Positions 22,686 to 35,843 of a stretch of DNA of 64,000 nt are shown in pieces. Position numbers and translations under genes: made by a program. This stretch comes from Lentinula raphanica (taxonomy: Eukaryota > Basidiomycota > Agaricomycetes > Agaricales > Omphalotaceae), in the NCBI GenBank assembly GCA_027919835.1, contig JANVFP010000022.1, forward strand, positions 372,001 through 436,000, given 5' to 3'. The notes under the pieces were generated by a model. It worked only from the letters and a program-made list of their open reading frames with translations, was not told where the DNA came from and did no database searches. How positions within the stretch are numbered: the first letter of the stretch is position 1; each line of letters begins with the position of its first letter.

Positions 22686-23772
22686 AGCGAAAGGTGTTTT
22701 TTGGGGGAATAGGACTCCAGAGTGATATTGCAGTATTTGGGAATCGAAATCCTTTATAAGGGCTGACAGGTGTGTATACATTTGTTTTTGCAGTATTTAG
22801 TATTTTCTCACTCGTGATGCTTACACTTTCTTTTTCGCAGCGGCAGTTCGACTTTCTTACCCCGCCGAGCTGTTCGCTGCTCACATATTTCGACCTGAAA
22901 GTCTAGTTCCGCGACGCACACTATGTAAGTTAATTATGGATCTGTCGACGGTAAGACTTCCGGCAATGGTCGGAATTACAGAGTACCAGAATCTAGAGGT
23001 GATTTTGCGCTAAGCCTTTTACCATTTTTGACTTCAACTTTTCTGTTTCTACGACTTTCTATGGTCTAGTGACTCCTTAATCATCCTCTTGCGTCTTTTG
23101 CATGACCAGTATGATGTTCACGGTTGAACTGAATAACTGACTAGGGATTCAATTGTCAACTTCATGTACTGGGTCAATTCCAATGATGGTAGTATGTTCA
23201 ACTCTGTGACCTGTCATTACAATTTGGACGACCACCTGCTCGGTCAAATGTTTCCCGTCTTTTGCTTCATCAAACCACCTCATGATTGCGTGCAAATATT
23301 GAAGAGGAGGATGGATTGCAAAAGTTTTCCTGACTTCCACGTTCGTTTCTATTTTTCGGCGGATCTCAATAGCGTAAATGCAGTGCAGATCAGCCACTCA
23401 TTGAAATTTTGTTCATGCAGGCTCCGCTTTCAATGAAGAATTGGCTTGAACGCGCAGAAATGAATTCCTTCAGTTTCTCTCCAGCCTAAATGCCCTGTGC
23501 CTCAATGGGTATGAAGAATCTCAACTCCGATGACCCGGCACGAGCCATCTTATAACCTTTTGGAACGTGCCTTTGGCCGTTTTCATGAAGATCCAGAACG
23601 TTGTTTACACATGTCTAAAGTTGAAAAAGTCACGTTGCGGGAGAAAAAAACTCTCCTAGAGTTGATGTTCTACACACTTGATCTCGTTCATACCATGCGC
23701 AGAGCACGAGGACCTCACGAATAAGTATATACTTCAGTTGAGTATGAGAGCTCGACCTTCCATCCTAATATC
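22686..23772. other. Spacer about 1.1 kb
   Basis: Several short ORFs on both strands (for example 23530-23724 plus) but none with recognisable motifs or good splice continuity. Probably promoter and leader sequence for the genes at 22685 (minus) and 23773 (plus). Confidence 0.4.
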
Positions 23773-25648
23773 ATGTCGAATGCAGCCAACCTAATCGAAA
23801 GCCCCTACGATGAAACTCGCTCTCTTCCTCAATTCGGATTTGGCTCTGATGTCACGTTCGAAAGTATCTCGAGGTACCACCGATACCTCTTCCGAGTATA
23901 TACGCCAAAGTCTCTTCCCGCTGTCGAAGACCAGACTGTCTTCTTTGTAGGCGCCCGGTTCAACAATACATTTGCCCCGCGAACGCCAATCATGTCGGAG
24001 ATGTACTCATCTTCATCATCATGTGCTCCGCTGGTCGACACAGCAACTTATGAAGACTGTGTCCAGCATCTTAGTTGGGAAACGCGTTCCAGATCGCCTT
24101 TTATATCGGCTTCGTTCAGTTTTGCCTGGGCTTTATGGGATGCCGTTCGTCGATTCAACAATGGGATTAAGCATGATGTGGAGATTGCAGTCATAGATGC
24201 TGCGGCTCTTTCTGGCAAGGCGGTTACCACTTTACAATTACTTCGAAGGAGTTCTTCTACTGAATCAAGGTGAGCTTTGTTCCCTGAAATCAACCTTTCG
24301 ATGATTCATTAAAAATGTTCGTAGGCATCCGCGGCACTGGCGATGGTGCCGCTTCGCACAAGAGTCTCAGTCAGTGTTAATCCACGGTTTTGTCCCCCGA
24401 TCGGCGGTTCTCGCATCCATCCCACTGCGAATGGTCATCCAGAATCTTCCGTCATATTTCTTGAAAACCCCTTCAGGCTACCACAACAATTCCTTACCAA
24501 TCGAAACTCCTTTGGGAATGATCCTTGCTTGGGATCCCATCGGTCAGAAAAACGCTAATTTCCGTAGGTTCTGTCAAGAAATGGGGGATCGGTTTAGGAG
24601 GCTGCCGTATCAGATTCGTGCTCGAGAGATCGCCATAGGATCTGTACGGCTGGCAATGACTTTACTTGGCCCATGGTTTCATCGAACCGTTGAGCACGGT
24701 GATATTCATTCAGCGGTCACGAGAATACGCGAGCTCTCTGCATTGATTGCCCATTGGCCCGAGCAACCTGGCTCCCGTGATTACACCGAAATGGCAAGCC
24801 TTATGAGAGCTCTGATTCTCTTGTTAGCAGAGGAATCACAATGCAATAATTCACTACGGCGGCAAATCGCCACAGAAGAGGTTCTGGTTCATTTGAATTC
24901 CGTCTCCCCAGGGTTTCCAGAAGAGTCGCGCGGTCAGTCTCAGCAAGCCACGGATCTAGTCTCATCTGACTCTGACTCGGGCTCGATGACTGTACTGCAA
25001 GATTCTGAGGAGGAAACAAGTCCTCGCCGCTCCTTGTCGAAACTCAAAATCGCCATACCAAGCTCTGCTAGTAGCGAAGCCTCTTCGTTTTCCCCATGTA
25101 GTTCACCTTCATCTGCCTCTCCTCGGACGCCGGACTCGAACGCTCCGTCAACATCACCTCCGTATTTGGAGTTGGACAAACCCCAACAGTCAGAGCAGGA
25201 ATCTCCTTCGCCTGTCCTTGAATCTTCATCACAACCAAGTACCCCATCGTATCGACTATCGCAACAACCAGGAATTTCTTGCTCTCCAAATTCTCCTCCT
25301 CTGACGATCGATATTCCAGTAGAAATACTGTCACCAATTATGTCTCCTGGAGCGCCTTCTGCTAGTATTTATTATTCTGCGTTGAGATCACCGCGTTTCA
25401 CGTTTTCCATGGAAAACGCTAACTCCGAACGCGAACAGCCTTGCGACGACGGTGGTGCTTGGGATTTATTGCCCGCAGAGCATTGTATGGATGAGGACGA
25501 GCCTGAGTGGGAAACGGACTCGGACAGTTCATCTTCTGTTGCATTGCACGAGGTCGTCTCCTACGCAGTGACCGGGTTTGTGGTCGGAACGGCCATTACC
25601 CTGTATATTCTGTTTTCTCAAAGACGTACCATGCTTTATTTGACGTGA
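23773..25648 (+). CDS. Ser-rich tail-anchored protein, possible DUF7587 domain
   Basis: Two exons joined in phase 2 across a short intron (about 24271-24325; ESTES-R/HPRHWR). The N-terminal 240 residues look globular: ISRYHRYLFRVYTPKS followed by FSFAWALWDAVRRFNNG and VEIAVIDAAAL resembles the fungal DUF7587 pattern as I remember it. A middle region follows with REIAIGSVRLAMTLLGPWFH. From about residue 370 a long Ser/Pro-rich disordered stretch leads to a single C-terminal hydrophobic segment (AVTGFVVGTAITLYILF) ending 9 residues before the stop, which suggests a tail-anchored membrane protein. Function unknown. Confidence 0.7.
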
Positions 25649-25754
25649 TATTCGGAATCCATTCCTTAGCGTTCGCGATCGTCTGAGTCGAGGAGAGTCG
25701 GGAAGAACATAGATATTTATAATCGATATAAACAACCAACAATCCTTGTACAAT

Positions 25755-26646
25755 CTAGATTCGGATAGCATAGATGAATCCATCATAACCCTTTTCACCA
25801 ACAGTAGCTATCGTGGTCGCATCTACATCCTGATCGCCCTTCAAAGCATTCAACAATGATCTTACCCCTTCAATATTGGCATCAGTCTGTTCTGGGTCAG
25901 CAACGCGCCCGAACCGCACAACGTTATCAACGATCTGTAAAGACACAGTGTTGGAGGAGATATGATCGTTCGCCTGGCCAAAAATAACGCTTACAATGAC
26001 GCCACCCTTCCTGATGAGCCGCTTGGCTTCAATGAAATATTTGAGGTTCGATGGCTTGTCTGCGTCGATAAAGATGAGGTCGAATTTGTTCTCCGAAGGC
26101 AGTTTGGTCATTGACTCGTGTCCTGGGCCTACTACAACCTTGCATCGAGAGGACAGTCCAGCATTGGACAGATTCTCTTCAGCGACCTGCACGTGAATCA
26201 CAATGTTGAATAAACGATGCTATGTCTTGAAAGCGATCTCTGACTGCACCTTTGCATGTTTACTATTAATCTCCAGCGTGATTAGCTCGCCGTCTGCTGG
26301 AAGAGAGCGCCCCAACCATATCGTCGAATACCTAGATCCAATGTGATCAGTAAGTACTACTTACCAGTATCATATGTACCATTAAATGAACGAACCCTCC
26401 AAGTGTTCCTACCTCTAGGATACGCTTCGCTTGGATTGATCTGGCCTGAAGATACAGATATTTTCCTTGTGCAGTGCTAACGGCGATTTCTGGCAAGCCA
26501 TTTGTTGCACTGTTCTTCAACGCAGCATCGAGGACCGGGTCCTCAGGGATGAGGAAGGAGTTATGATATCTATCAGATCGGGCCCAATCCTGTGTGTCCG
26601 TTGCTTTGTGTATTTGTTTGCCTTGGATTGTGGGTTGTTGTGCCAT
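25755..26646 (-). CDS. Class I SAM O-methyltransferase (CCoAOMT-like)
   Basis: Cation-dependent O-methyltransferase family. Exon 1 starts at 26646 (MAQQPTIQGKQIHKATDTQD) and ends in the SAM-binding loop (RILEVGTLGG), which an intron joins to YSTIWLGRSLPADGELITLE. The next exon has VAEENLSNAGLSSRCKVVVG and the metal-binding FDLIFIDADKPSN. A small intron near 25945-25990 separates KRLIRKGGVI from IVDNVVRFGRVADPEQTD. Ends at 25755 with YDGFIYAIRI. Complete, about 230 residues as usual for the family. Substrate unknown; no secondary-metabolism genes adjoin it. Confidence 0.88.
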
Positions 26647-27117
26647 TACACTGCCAGGAGGTTGAGGCTCTTTGGTGCTTCAGTCACCAGGATACAAAGA
26701 ATAGGTAAAAGATTGGATGTAATTTACACACCTCAGACTGCTAGAGATAGTATACAAACTCCTATGACAAGATGTTTTGCCTTTTGCCACTGACTCCTGG
26801 GGATATATAGCAAGGTCCTTAGGATGGTGGTGACCGTTTGCGATTGAGGAAAGATTGCGATATTTCACACTGTTGCGGAGTCAACTTGAGTCAGCGCAGC
26901 AGAACATGTGAACCTTTCTGACTCGACCCCTTTTTTCCTTCCCTCTTCAATCCCTATTGTGTTTACTTACTGATTATGTGCCCAAATGAACTCTCAGATT
27001 CCATTGATCGAGTTTTGGACTGAGGAAATAAGTTTCGTAACAGGAAACAGGGATCAGCTTTGATCTCGTGGGAGTTCCTCAAAGGCACGTCACTGACATC
27101 AAACTGAAGCGCGTTGA
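26647..27117. other. Divergent promoter region
   Basis: About 470 bp between the O-methyltransferase and TCD-type genes, with T/C-rich tracts near 26930-26960. No other feature seen. Confidence 0.45.
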
Positions 27118-28808
27118 ATGGATAATTTTCGCTCTCATCAAGCACAACTCATCGCCACTGCGCTTGCTGCCTCGGTCGCCACTGCTGGCCTCTTAGCCTC
27201 TTATAATGCATACACGCGTCGTACGAAGAGGAAAGACTTGAATGAAGAGGTTCTGCAATCTATTCAGTCGAAAGGATCCAGCTTCAATTTCCAAAAATAC
27301 ATAGGTCCTCAATCACTCACTGACGAACTTTCAGCTTCCAATCTCTCGACTAATTCTGAGAACATCTACGACGAAGAGCTTGTACGAGAACAGCTGGCAA
27401 GAAACTATGCTTTTTTCGGCGAAGAAGGAATGACGAAAATCCGAGGTGGAACAGTGGTTGTCGTTGGTTGCGGAGGTGTCGGAAGCTGGGCGGCTCTGAT
27501 GCTTGCAAGATCGTACGCATTCGAATAATTACAACTCACCAGCTCTATTCACAGCTTTTTTCCAGCGGTGTATCGAAAATCCGCCTTGTCGACTTTGACT
27601 ATGTTACACTTTCTTCGTTAAATCGGTAGAAGCCCATTTACTCTCCTTGTCCTCTCTGATTGAAGATTATAGCCATGCTACTGCCTTACTGGAAGATGTT
27701 GGCACACCAAAAGTCAAATGTGTAGAGAGGACATTGAAATCTGTCGCAAAATGGTTGGAGGTTGACGCCAGAATTGAAATTTGGCGCAAAGAGGAAGGTG
27801 GTCTCCTCCTTGAAGGTGCAGACTGGGTCATAGGTCCGTAGCAAACGATCTTCCGAATGAAGGTATACCAAGTGCATTCACTTAGATGCCATTGACAATA
27901 TTCAAACCAAGGTCGATTTACTGAAATACTGCAGCGATAACCGTATCAAGGTGACTCCCGGAATTGGGCTCAAACCGAACATGACCTTCACCAATACGAT
28001 GACAGGTATTTGCATCCATGGGTGCTGGTGCAAAGTGCGATCCAACACGAGTTCAAATCAGTGACATTTCTTATACCATCTACGATCCCCTTGCGCGTTC
28101 TGTTCGTCGACGCCTTCGTCTCCTTGGTGTATCGTCTGGCATCCCCGTTGTCTATTCCACTGAGGTACCAGGAGACGTCAAATTGCTTCCTTTAGACGAG
28201 GAAGAGTTCAAGAAAGGTCCAGTAAAAGAGTTGGGAGTTTTCGACGATTTTAGAGTGCGGATATTACCTGTATTGGGCCCTTTGCCGTCCATCTTTGGTC
28301 TCCACATTGCGACGTATATTCTCTGCGAGCTAGCTGGGAAGCCGATCATGAATCCTCTGCCCATCAAGAATCGGCGAAAGCTCTACGAACGGCTATGGAA
28401 GGATTTACTTCATCGGGAACAAAAAATATTAGGTCATACACTCAAGTTCGTTTGTTCCTCTTTCCTTCTAAGAGCATCTTATAAGGATATCTATCTAGCC
28501 GTATACCCCTCGATGAAGATGACATTGGATTGATATTTGAAGATATTCACCGTGGACGTTCTGTCTTACCTCCACACGAAGTGCCAACCAAACCTGCGCT
28601 TGTCCGTTGGGATCTTACACGGCCGCTCACGCTGGAGAATTGTGTCGTGATGGAGGAGAAGGATACAGTGAAGCATGTGAAATCCTGGCATGAATGGGCT
28701 GAGGACAAAGCCATGTATTCACCGGCAGCTGTATGGGGCAGTGAAGTGGAAGCGGTGGTGGCAAAGCGAGCAAAGGAAATTAAAAAAATTCAGGATTGGA
28801 TAGCATAG
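27118..28808 (+). CDS. tRNA threonylcarbamoyladenosine dehydratase, TCD1/2 type
   Basis: ThiF/E1-like enzyme (TcdA/CsdL homologue) that cyclises t6A37 to ct6A in ANN-decoding tRNAs. In yeast, Tcd1 and Tcd2 sit on the mitochondrial outer membrane. N-terminal hydrophobic segment at residues 10-30 (LIATALAASVATAGLLASY) fits that anchor. The catalytic core follows: REQLARNYAFFGEEGMTKIR, Rossmann motif VVVVGCGGVGSWAALMLARS, then across an intron GVSKIRLVDFDYVTLSSLNR, HATALLEDVGTPK, DWVIDAIDNIQTKVDLL, IKVFASMGAGAKCDPTRVQI and SIFGLHIATYILCELAG. Introns at about 27514-27563, 27628-27669, 27834-27885, 27953-28011 and 28432-28505. Ends at 28808 (KKIQDWIA). Complete. Confidence 0.9.
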
Positions 28809-28930
28809 TTGAGCCGACTTAATACTACTAATTGATGATCCATTCAGAATGTGAGTACAGTGTACTATGTACATAGAATCCTCCCTCAACAACCATAGAC
28901 CGTGACAGTGCTTATGGATATCATGGTGAG

Positions 28931-31900
28931 TTAAAAGCCTGACCTAGTCAAAGTATGCATGAAAGCTGCCCAGCGATCATCCAAGTTTGACACAGGACTC
29001 GACATCGCATTTGTACGAGAGTTTATTCTATGGTTGTCAGTGATATGCTCCCCACTGACTCTAGGCTCAGATTCCATCAAGGACTTGAAGAATGTATCAT
29101 AGGTTTCTACGCCTACTGCTGATGGAGGAATAGATTGGTCTTCTGGCCATCCTAGACCTGGCATAGTTGACATAGATGTCGGATCAACAAGCATGGATGT
29201 AGCCAAGCTAGCAGAAGTTTGTGCATCCTGAGGGTGTTCAATCGAAGCACAATAGTTCAAATATTGTGTATATAACTCTGCAACCCTAGCATCAAACTCT
29301 TGTCCCTCTGTACCAGGTGTTACATCTACCAATGAAGGCATTCCTCCATTAGGTGATACACCAGCAGGATTTGGCACATCAGAATTGCTCCATGAAGTTG
29401 TGGCAGAGTTTGTGTCACCATAGGGTAGTCCCAAGAATCCGGTAGGAATTGATTGAACCGAGGTAGAATCGGCAGTTCCACTGAGATACTCCATTAACAT
29501 CATCCGCTTATTAGTCTCAACTGCATGGTGAACAGATGGATCGGAATATTCATAGTTTGATGTCGAGCTTGCTGGATAATGAACATCGGGACCAATATCT
29601 TCTAATGCCATGTCCATGAGTAGACCTGTAGGTCCAGCACCAAATCCAAGTCCCAATGAAAATCCTAAATCAACGTTGCTAGACATTGGAGCATTGAAAT
29701 CCATTGTCATCTGACTCAAGGGGCCTTGTGAGGATGACTCTGTTATCGATGGTAGAGAATTTGTAGGGAACAACGATGACAAGTCAAGGTTTGCATCAAA
29801 GTTCATTTGAGCATCCATGGCATCATCCCATGAGGTTTCTGAATGCAAACCCGGAAAGACTGAGGAGTTGACACTTGGATTGTTGACATCTGTTTCATTG
29901 AGAATGGGATTAGCTGCTGAAGGACTCCATGCGGGAGGTGACGCCGAATGGGATGGCGAAACAGTTGCCCTGGAAGAATCTGACTGCGAAGGAGAAGCCC
30001 CACTGGCCTTTACCCCTTTTGCTTTTGCCTTCTTCTTGCCTACTCCATTCAAAAGGCTCGTTTTACCACCCCATATCGCCAGTTCATTGTCATCAGCTCC
30101 GGCAGGAGTTCTAGCGAACAATGATGGATGTAACATCCCTTCTTGGTCTTGTGATGAACTTCGAGAGGCAGAAAAGTCATCCAATTGGCTTGTTGAGAGC
30201 GAAGGAGAAGTAGACTCTTTCGCCTTCGCAAGGAAGCTGGCATATGCACGATCTGCCTTCCCTTTAAGTCGACGTAGAAGTGCCTGCCAGAAATGATGGT
30301 GAAACCTCAGATATCTTGAGAGGGTTTGAGGAATGTGCACTCACATAAGCAATCCTATTTCGTGGAGAAGAATTTGCACACTTTTGAAATAGATCCAACG
30401 CCTGTCCCAAATCTTTCAATGCGCTTTTGGCGATACTAGAATTTGGTGAGCGCTTGACAACAGTGCCAACAGTCATCTGGGTAAAAGGGCTGGAGGAACG
30501 GATGCAAATGAACAAATACCAAACTCACTGCTGCACTGAATACATGATAAGTCAAAAACCAAACTCTTGGAACTACTGCTGGGCAACGGTCATAGAAATG
30601 AACAGCAGCCTTAATGATGACCGATGCTGCTCGGTACGCAGCCAAGAACGACAGGGCGAACGGAGACATCAAAGGATTTGACGGGTGAGTGAGCATTGCG
30701 TGCGCAAAGAAGGAGCGATGAAGGTAGAGCATGGCTATGTGGACGAGAGTGAGGAGTTGAGGCGCAGGATTTCCTGTGGATCAACTCACTGACGGTGCGA
30801 TGCTGACTTGCATAGAAGTCCCTCAGTGCGAGATGGCTGTTGTGATATATTTCTGGTCCATCTTCGAATAGACTGACGTAGGGTTTGAATCCAGGCGGAA
30901 GGGACAGCTCCCGAATCTACTTGGACGTCAATGTACTGGTCCCGAGTTATATCCAATGCTTCCCTCACCTTGCGATCCAAGTCCATAATGGTTGAATATG
31001 TCGGCGACTTAGCGGTAAGAGTAGTGGATATGACGGGTGTGAAACTCTCTTTCGCAAATGTATATTTCATTCTCCAGACTGTCCCAGCATAATGAGGAAG
31101 ATTGAAATGATCCCAACCATACGACACTCACATCCCATGATCTCCTCGCCGGTATCGCTTAGAGTTGCTTCTTCGTCTGTAGGAAACTCGCAGTCGACGA
31201 AAGATAGATGGATTGAAGGTGGCCGTCCGAGGGCGACGCTCTGGAACTTTCATCAGAGGTATGTTCAACCATATTCGAAAGAAGGATGTGCAAACATGGC
31301 TGATATCTGATGTGCATACCTCCCACCATAACGCCCTTCGCCTTTGCACAGTCGCGGGATCCATGTGCCATCGAGCCGGGTCGCGATCTGAATCAAGGTT
31401 GATTACATGCAAAAGTTCATTGGATGCAATACTCACGCATTCCACTTCCCTGTGCCACCTTGGCAGCTAAACTCATCCCGCACCATGCACTATCTCTCGC
31501 ATGTTTCTTTCCAGACATACTACAATAGGTTGCCATGAGACCAAGTGCACGAACCGTATCTTCTGCCGACGATGAAGCTGCAGCGAATGCTATTGCATCC
31601 TTCCCAGCATCAGAATGAAGTTTATGAATATCATTGTCCAGAGATTCGTGTGCCGTGTGTGTATCAGTATCTTCCTTGGAAGCAGTTGGATGAGCAATGC
31701 CTCCACGACTGCATACGAGTGCCCTCCTTCCCAAATCAAACCATATCTGACTCTCGGAGACGTACATTTTCACCGAAGCAGATAACTCAAAGAAAGACCC
31801 AAGGGCGAAGGTGAAGTAGGCTACAGCAAGTAGATGTGGTGAGGGCGATGTGGGTTTGTTCAAAGCATTGGAATGGGTATCGGATGTCATAGTTTGAGTT

Positions 31901-33152
31901 TCAATTGGACGTGCTACTTTCGGGTCAGCCAAAGCGGATGTTGATGTTGGGTAGAGTAAAGGCAGAACGACGTCGAATATCTCGTCTTTCTTCATCGCGC
32001 GAAAGAACAAGGAGGCGTGATCAATGTATGACTGAGCCAGGACTTCCGCACGGGAATGGGGAGGGAGATGCTGGAGAAGGTCTGAAACTGTTGTATGGAA
32101 CTGAACCTGAGTGCCTTGGTTCAAGTCCAAAGCTAAGGCGTAAACTTCTGGCGGTACAGTCTCTCTGTCTTCCTCAGGGAAAGACAGCGAACCGGAGAAG
32201 GATGTTACAGGTGACACTGTTCTAGAAGTGGAGACTGCTGCCCCATTGTCGCCATTTGATATGTCGGCTTGACCTTCTCTTGGGCTCAAGGTAGGAGTTG
32301 GGTCTGATTGCTCTTCATCGGAGTCCACATAGTTCTCCCCTGCCTGAATATAACGCTACTTGAGCATTGTATACGCATGCCATGAAACCCAAGCTCACCA
32401 GAATCAACGTTTCGCTTCCTGCTGAACGTCCGAAATACTTCATCTCTCCCTCCTCTCCTAAAGTCAATGTTCCAAATGCATCCAATGTTGTCGCATCGGC
32501 AGAACGAGTAGCAGACGTTCCAGTAGGTATAGTAGTAGATTCTTCTTGTTGAGAGCCAGGACTTTCAAATTCCTCCAGATTTTTCACCTCGGAACCAAAT
32601 TTGATCTTGAGCAGATCATCCTCAAGAAGAGGATGCCTTTCAGAAGACACACTTGCTTGAAATATGGCAAGCGCGTCCTCAAGCGCCCGAATGCGGGAAG
32701 ACATCAGGGAGATTTTGGAATGAAGCTGGTCGGTTGAAGCGAGGATGAAGCGGGTACCAGCACCAGCTTCGAGCGTACCACAGGCTGGTCAATCGAAGCA
32801 AGAAGATAAAAAACTATAGCGTTGAAAACAAGAACCAAACGTACGACATATAGACTCGCATCCCCGGCGACTACATGAAGAGCAAGGCACTTGAGATTCG
32901 CTCAAAATGCATACATTTGTGAAGCATGAGTAGAACAAGCCTACATTTCTTGTCACATCGTAGTTTCAGTCTTCTACATTCCGCACAAGATAACTCGCCT
33001 CCCTGAGGATGAGCATGACTGGTCAAGTAACAATAAGTTGCTCAAGACTCACCCCTTAAGCGTTTCTGCTCGATATCCTTCAACTCCTCTGGACTCAGAT
33101 ACTTCTCCTTTCTCCGGGAAGAAGCCTTGGCAGAGCTAGCGACTACAGGCAT
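28931..33152 (-). CDS. Zn2Cys6 transcription factor
   Basis: Fungal-specific regulator. The start at 33152 gives MPVVASSAKASSRRKEKYLS followed, across an intron, by the zinc cluster CAECRRLKLRCDKKC / PCSSCSRRGCESIC (six cysteines in the C-x2-C-x6-C-x5-C-x2-C-x8-C pattern), itself split by an intron near 32900-32955. A coiled-coil-like segment follows (SLMSSRIRALEDALAIFQAS), then a fungal_trans middle region (32328-30700) with EDTVRALGLMATYCSMSGKK, RRRALWWEV and VDCEFPTDEEATLSDTGEE. The C-terminal 470 residues (30340-28931) are Ser/Pro/Asp/Met-rich and look like an activation region. Target genes unknown; no pathway cluster adjoins it. Exon ends inside 30340-32700 were only partly resolved. 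Confidence 0.88.
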
Positions 33153-33340
33153 CTACACGGTACAACGCTTGCGGGTGAGAAGTATTCGTCCATAGAATTT
33201 ACGGGTTTAGTCAAAGAACCGAGGTCGCCGAAAAGCGTTTCTCCGAAATCTCAAGCGCCCCAATTTACATTTCAAACGCATGGGATAATCACCAGCCTTC
33301 TAATTCTCAAGGTAACAGAGGACGACGCGAGCACGAGTTC

Positions 33341-35521
33341 TCAAATATCGCCATGGTCTGGAATATTAACCAACTCCACTGCTCGTGAGCATATCTCGTC
33401 AATAGTCCATCTCTCCTTTTTGCTAGCCCCATGCTTCAAATCCAACACATCACCAATCTCATCACACGCTTTGAGAACGCAATCTATGTCCTCCTTGGTA
33501 TGACTTGCACTGACACAAAATCTGACCCGTGAGGTGATCAACGGCGTAGCTGGATATGCCACGACCACAGTGACAATCGGGGTTTGGCGATCTTTCATCA
33601 TCCGGTGGAACATCATCATTTTACCAGGATTGAAAATGAGAAGAGGTACGATGGGCGAGCATGGATGACCGTATGTGATGAAGCCTAGTTTGTCAAGACC
33701 GCGGTGGAGGTAATAGGAATTGAACGAAAGACGGCGGAGGCGTTCACGCCCTTCAGAGCCCGAAGAAAGCTCGAGAGGAAGCGGAAGCCATGAAGGAAGG
33801 ACGGATCGTGGGACAGAGCCTGGGTGATGATACTGTGGCTCTTGTATGAGGGACGACGAGGGAGACGATAGTTTCAGCGTGGAATCCGATGAAGGGCTTG
33901 TAGGGTTGTCAACGCCCATGATACTAGCCATACTGGCCACGATCTGAGTAAGTACGGGCGGAGCCATACTTTCCGCATAAGGGCCAGTATAGCTGCGAAT
34001 CCTTAAGCGGTCGACGAGTGCTTTACTGCCAGCGATATAACCTCCGGACGCACCAAAAGACTTCGTGAATGTACCCATAAGAACGTCAATTTTTTGTGGA
34101 TCAATGGAATAATAATCAGCAATTCCTCTACCGTGACGGCCAATCCCGCCGATCGAGTGAGCCTCGTCAACGAAAAGGTAAAACTAATGTTGAATAATCA
34201 GTACATACTGAGTATGAGTTTGGAGAGGCGAGACAGACCTTGTACTTCTCCTTCAATGCAAGGATAGTTGGTAAATCAATCATCGTGCCTTCCATGCTGA
34301 AGATTCCCTCGACGATGACCAGGATTTTCTTCCAAGGACGATGAGATTTAGGTTGTCCCTGACTGATACTCTCCCTTAACAGAGCTTCAAGTGCCTTCGT
34401 ATCGTTGTGTTTGAACATTCGAACTTGTGCACCACTATTCCTCACACCAAATCGAATCGACGCGTGATTCAATTCATCAGAGATGACGAGACATCCCTTC
34501 GAAACCAAAGCTGGGATGAAGGTAGAGTTAGTGGCGAATCCCATGGAACTGACCAACGCGTCTTCTGTCCCAAGAAATTTTGCCACTAGTGACTCGGTCA
34601 TGACATGAAGATCGGAGGAGCCACCCTCCAGCCTGGAACCACATGTAGTAATTCCATAGAGTTTGATACCCTCCTCGACAGCATCAGCACACCCGCCACG
34701 GGCTTGCGCGAAACCTAGGTAATTGTATGAAGAGATATTGAGCGCGCGGGTAACCGTGTGCAACGAAGTCTGCGTGCGATTATAATCGGTCGAATAACGG
34801 TCTAAGATCTGGATGGTGCGACCAGCTACACCAGTCACAGGCTGAGTGAAACATTCTTCCATACGTCTCTTGAGTCTACGAGTGTAGAATGAATCGAAAT
34901 CGGAGTTGAGAGGAGCATAACCCTGTTCCAAATCCAGTCTCGTCAGGAAGGTCAAAGATGAAAAGGTCAAGACAGGCGCACATCGTAAGGCATGAGATCT
35001 TTATAGGAGTTGGGATGGAAACGCTTTCCAAGGAAGTCCCGTATGTGTCCGAGGACGATAAGTATCAGATATCCGACATATGTGGAAAGCAGTATATAGT
35101 AAGGAGGCTCCTGGTCAGGTTTGTGAAATATCGGAGCACCAGGAGTATGCGAGGAGAAACGTCGATACTCTTCATTAGAGCAGTGGCCGAATTCTGTGTG
35201 GACTGTAGTATAGACCTGTTCTGAGGTCGGCGGTTTCACGGGAAGAGAAAGACCATGACTATTCTCAACGTCTGCTTGGGTAGAAAGCGTGTCTGTTGTT
35301 GAGTCTGTGAGCGAAGAAGAGAAGGATAAGGCCGGGATTGAAGTTGGACTCGGCAGAGGGCTTCTAAACGCGTTCCTACTAGCAGTTCTTGCGCCTGCTC
35401 GAGAGAATACAGACCAATAAGCAGTCCGAGACGTGGGCAACGTAGAAGGTTGTTTCTTGGATAAAGACGATGCTGATGAGTTGTCCTCGTCGTTCATTGG
35501 CATTCGTGAGCCAATGGGCAT
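33341..35521 (-). CDS. LCB2: Serine palmitoyltransferase subunit 2 (LCB2)
   Basis: Catalytic PLP subunit of the ER enzyme that starts sphingolipid synthesis (L-Ser + palmitoyl-CoA to 3-ketosphinganine). Three exons. The N-terminal Ser-rich region leads into a membrane segment (YYILLSTYVGYLILIVLGHI), then across an intron (about 34909-34967) GYAPLNSDFDSFYTRRLKRR. PLP-site features: ALNISSYNYLGFAQ, GSRLEGGSSDLHVMTES, ISDELNHASIRFG, FLFVDEAHSIGGIGRHGRG and the Schiff-base lysine in MGTFTKSFGASGGYIAGS. Ends at 33341. An insertion of about 40 Ser/Pro-rich residues between SIMGVDNP and LPLPLELSS looks like a loop. Several in-frame Met codons (35578, 35521, 35503, 35497) compete as start; 35521 is my choice. 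Confidence 0.93.
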
Positions 35522-35843
35522 TTCGTTGAAGAGGGTATCTTCAAGAGAAATTAGAAGTGCATTTTGAAAAATTCTCAATCGTTACGGTACAATCACGCTC
35601 GTAATCTCTCATGACTAATTTTGCCTCAGTCCGGGCCTATTACTCAGCCTCTAGCGCTCAATTCAAGCGCTCAGGCTCAGGACTAGTCAGCAGCCGCAAG
35701 TTGTTGCAATGAAGTATCTATGGTCAGTCGCTCCCGCACGTCAAAACATATGAATAGTCCGTGTTAACCTTGAATAGCTGGTAGTGATAGTGTATACAGA
35801 TGAGTCCGTAATGTGAAGGCAGATCATGAAATGCAGCAATCAA
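35522..35843. other. Intergenic spacer
   Basis: About 320 bp between LCB2 and the sedolisin stop, holding the LCB2 promoter. Nothing else seen. Confidence 0.4.
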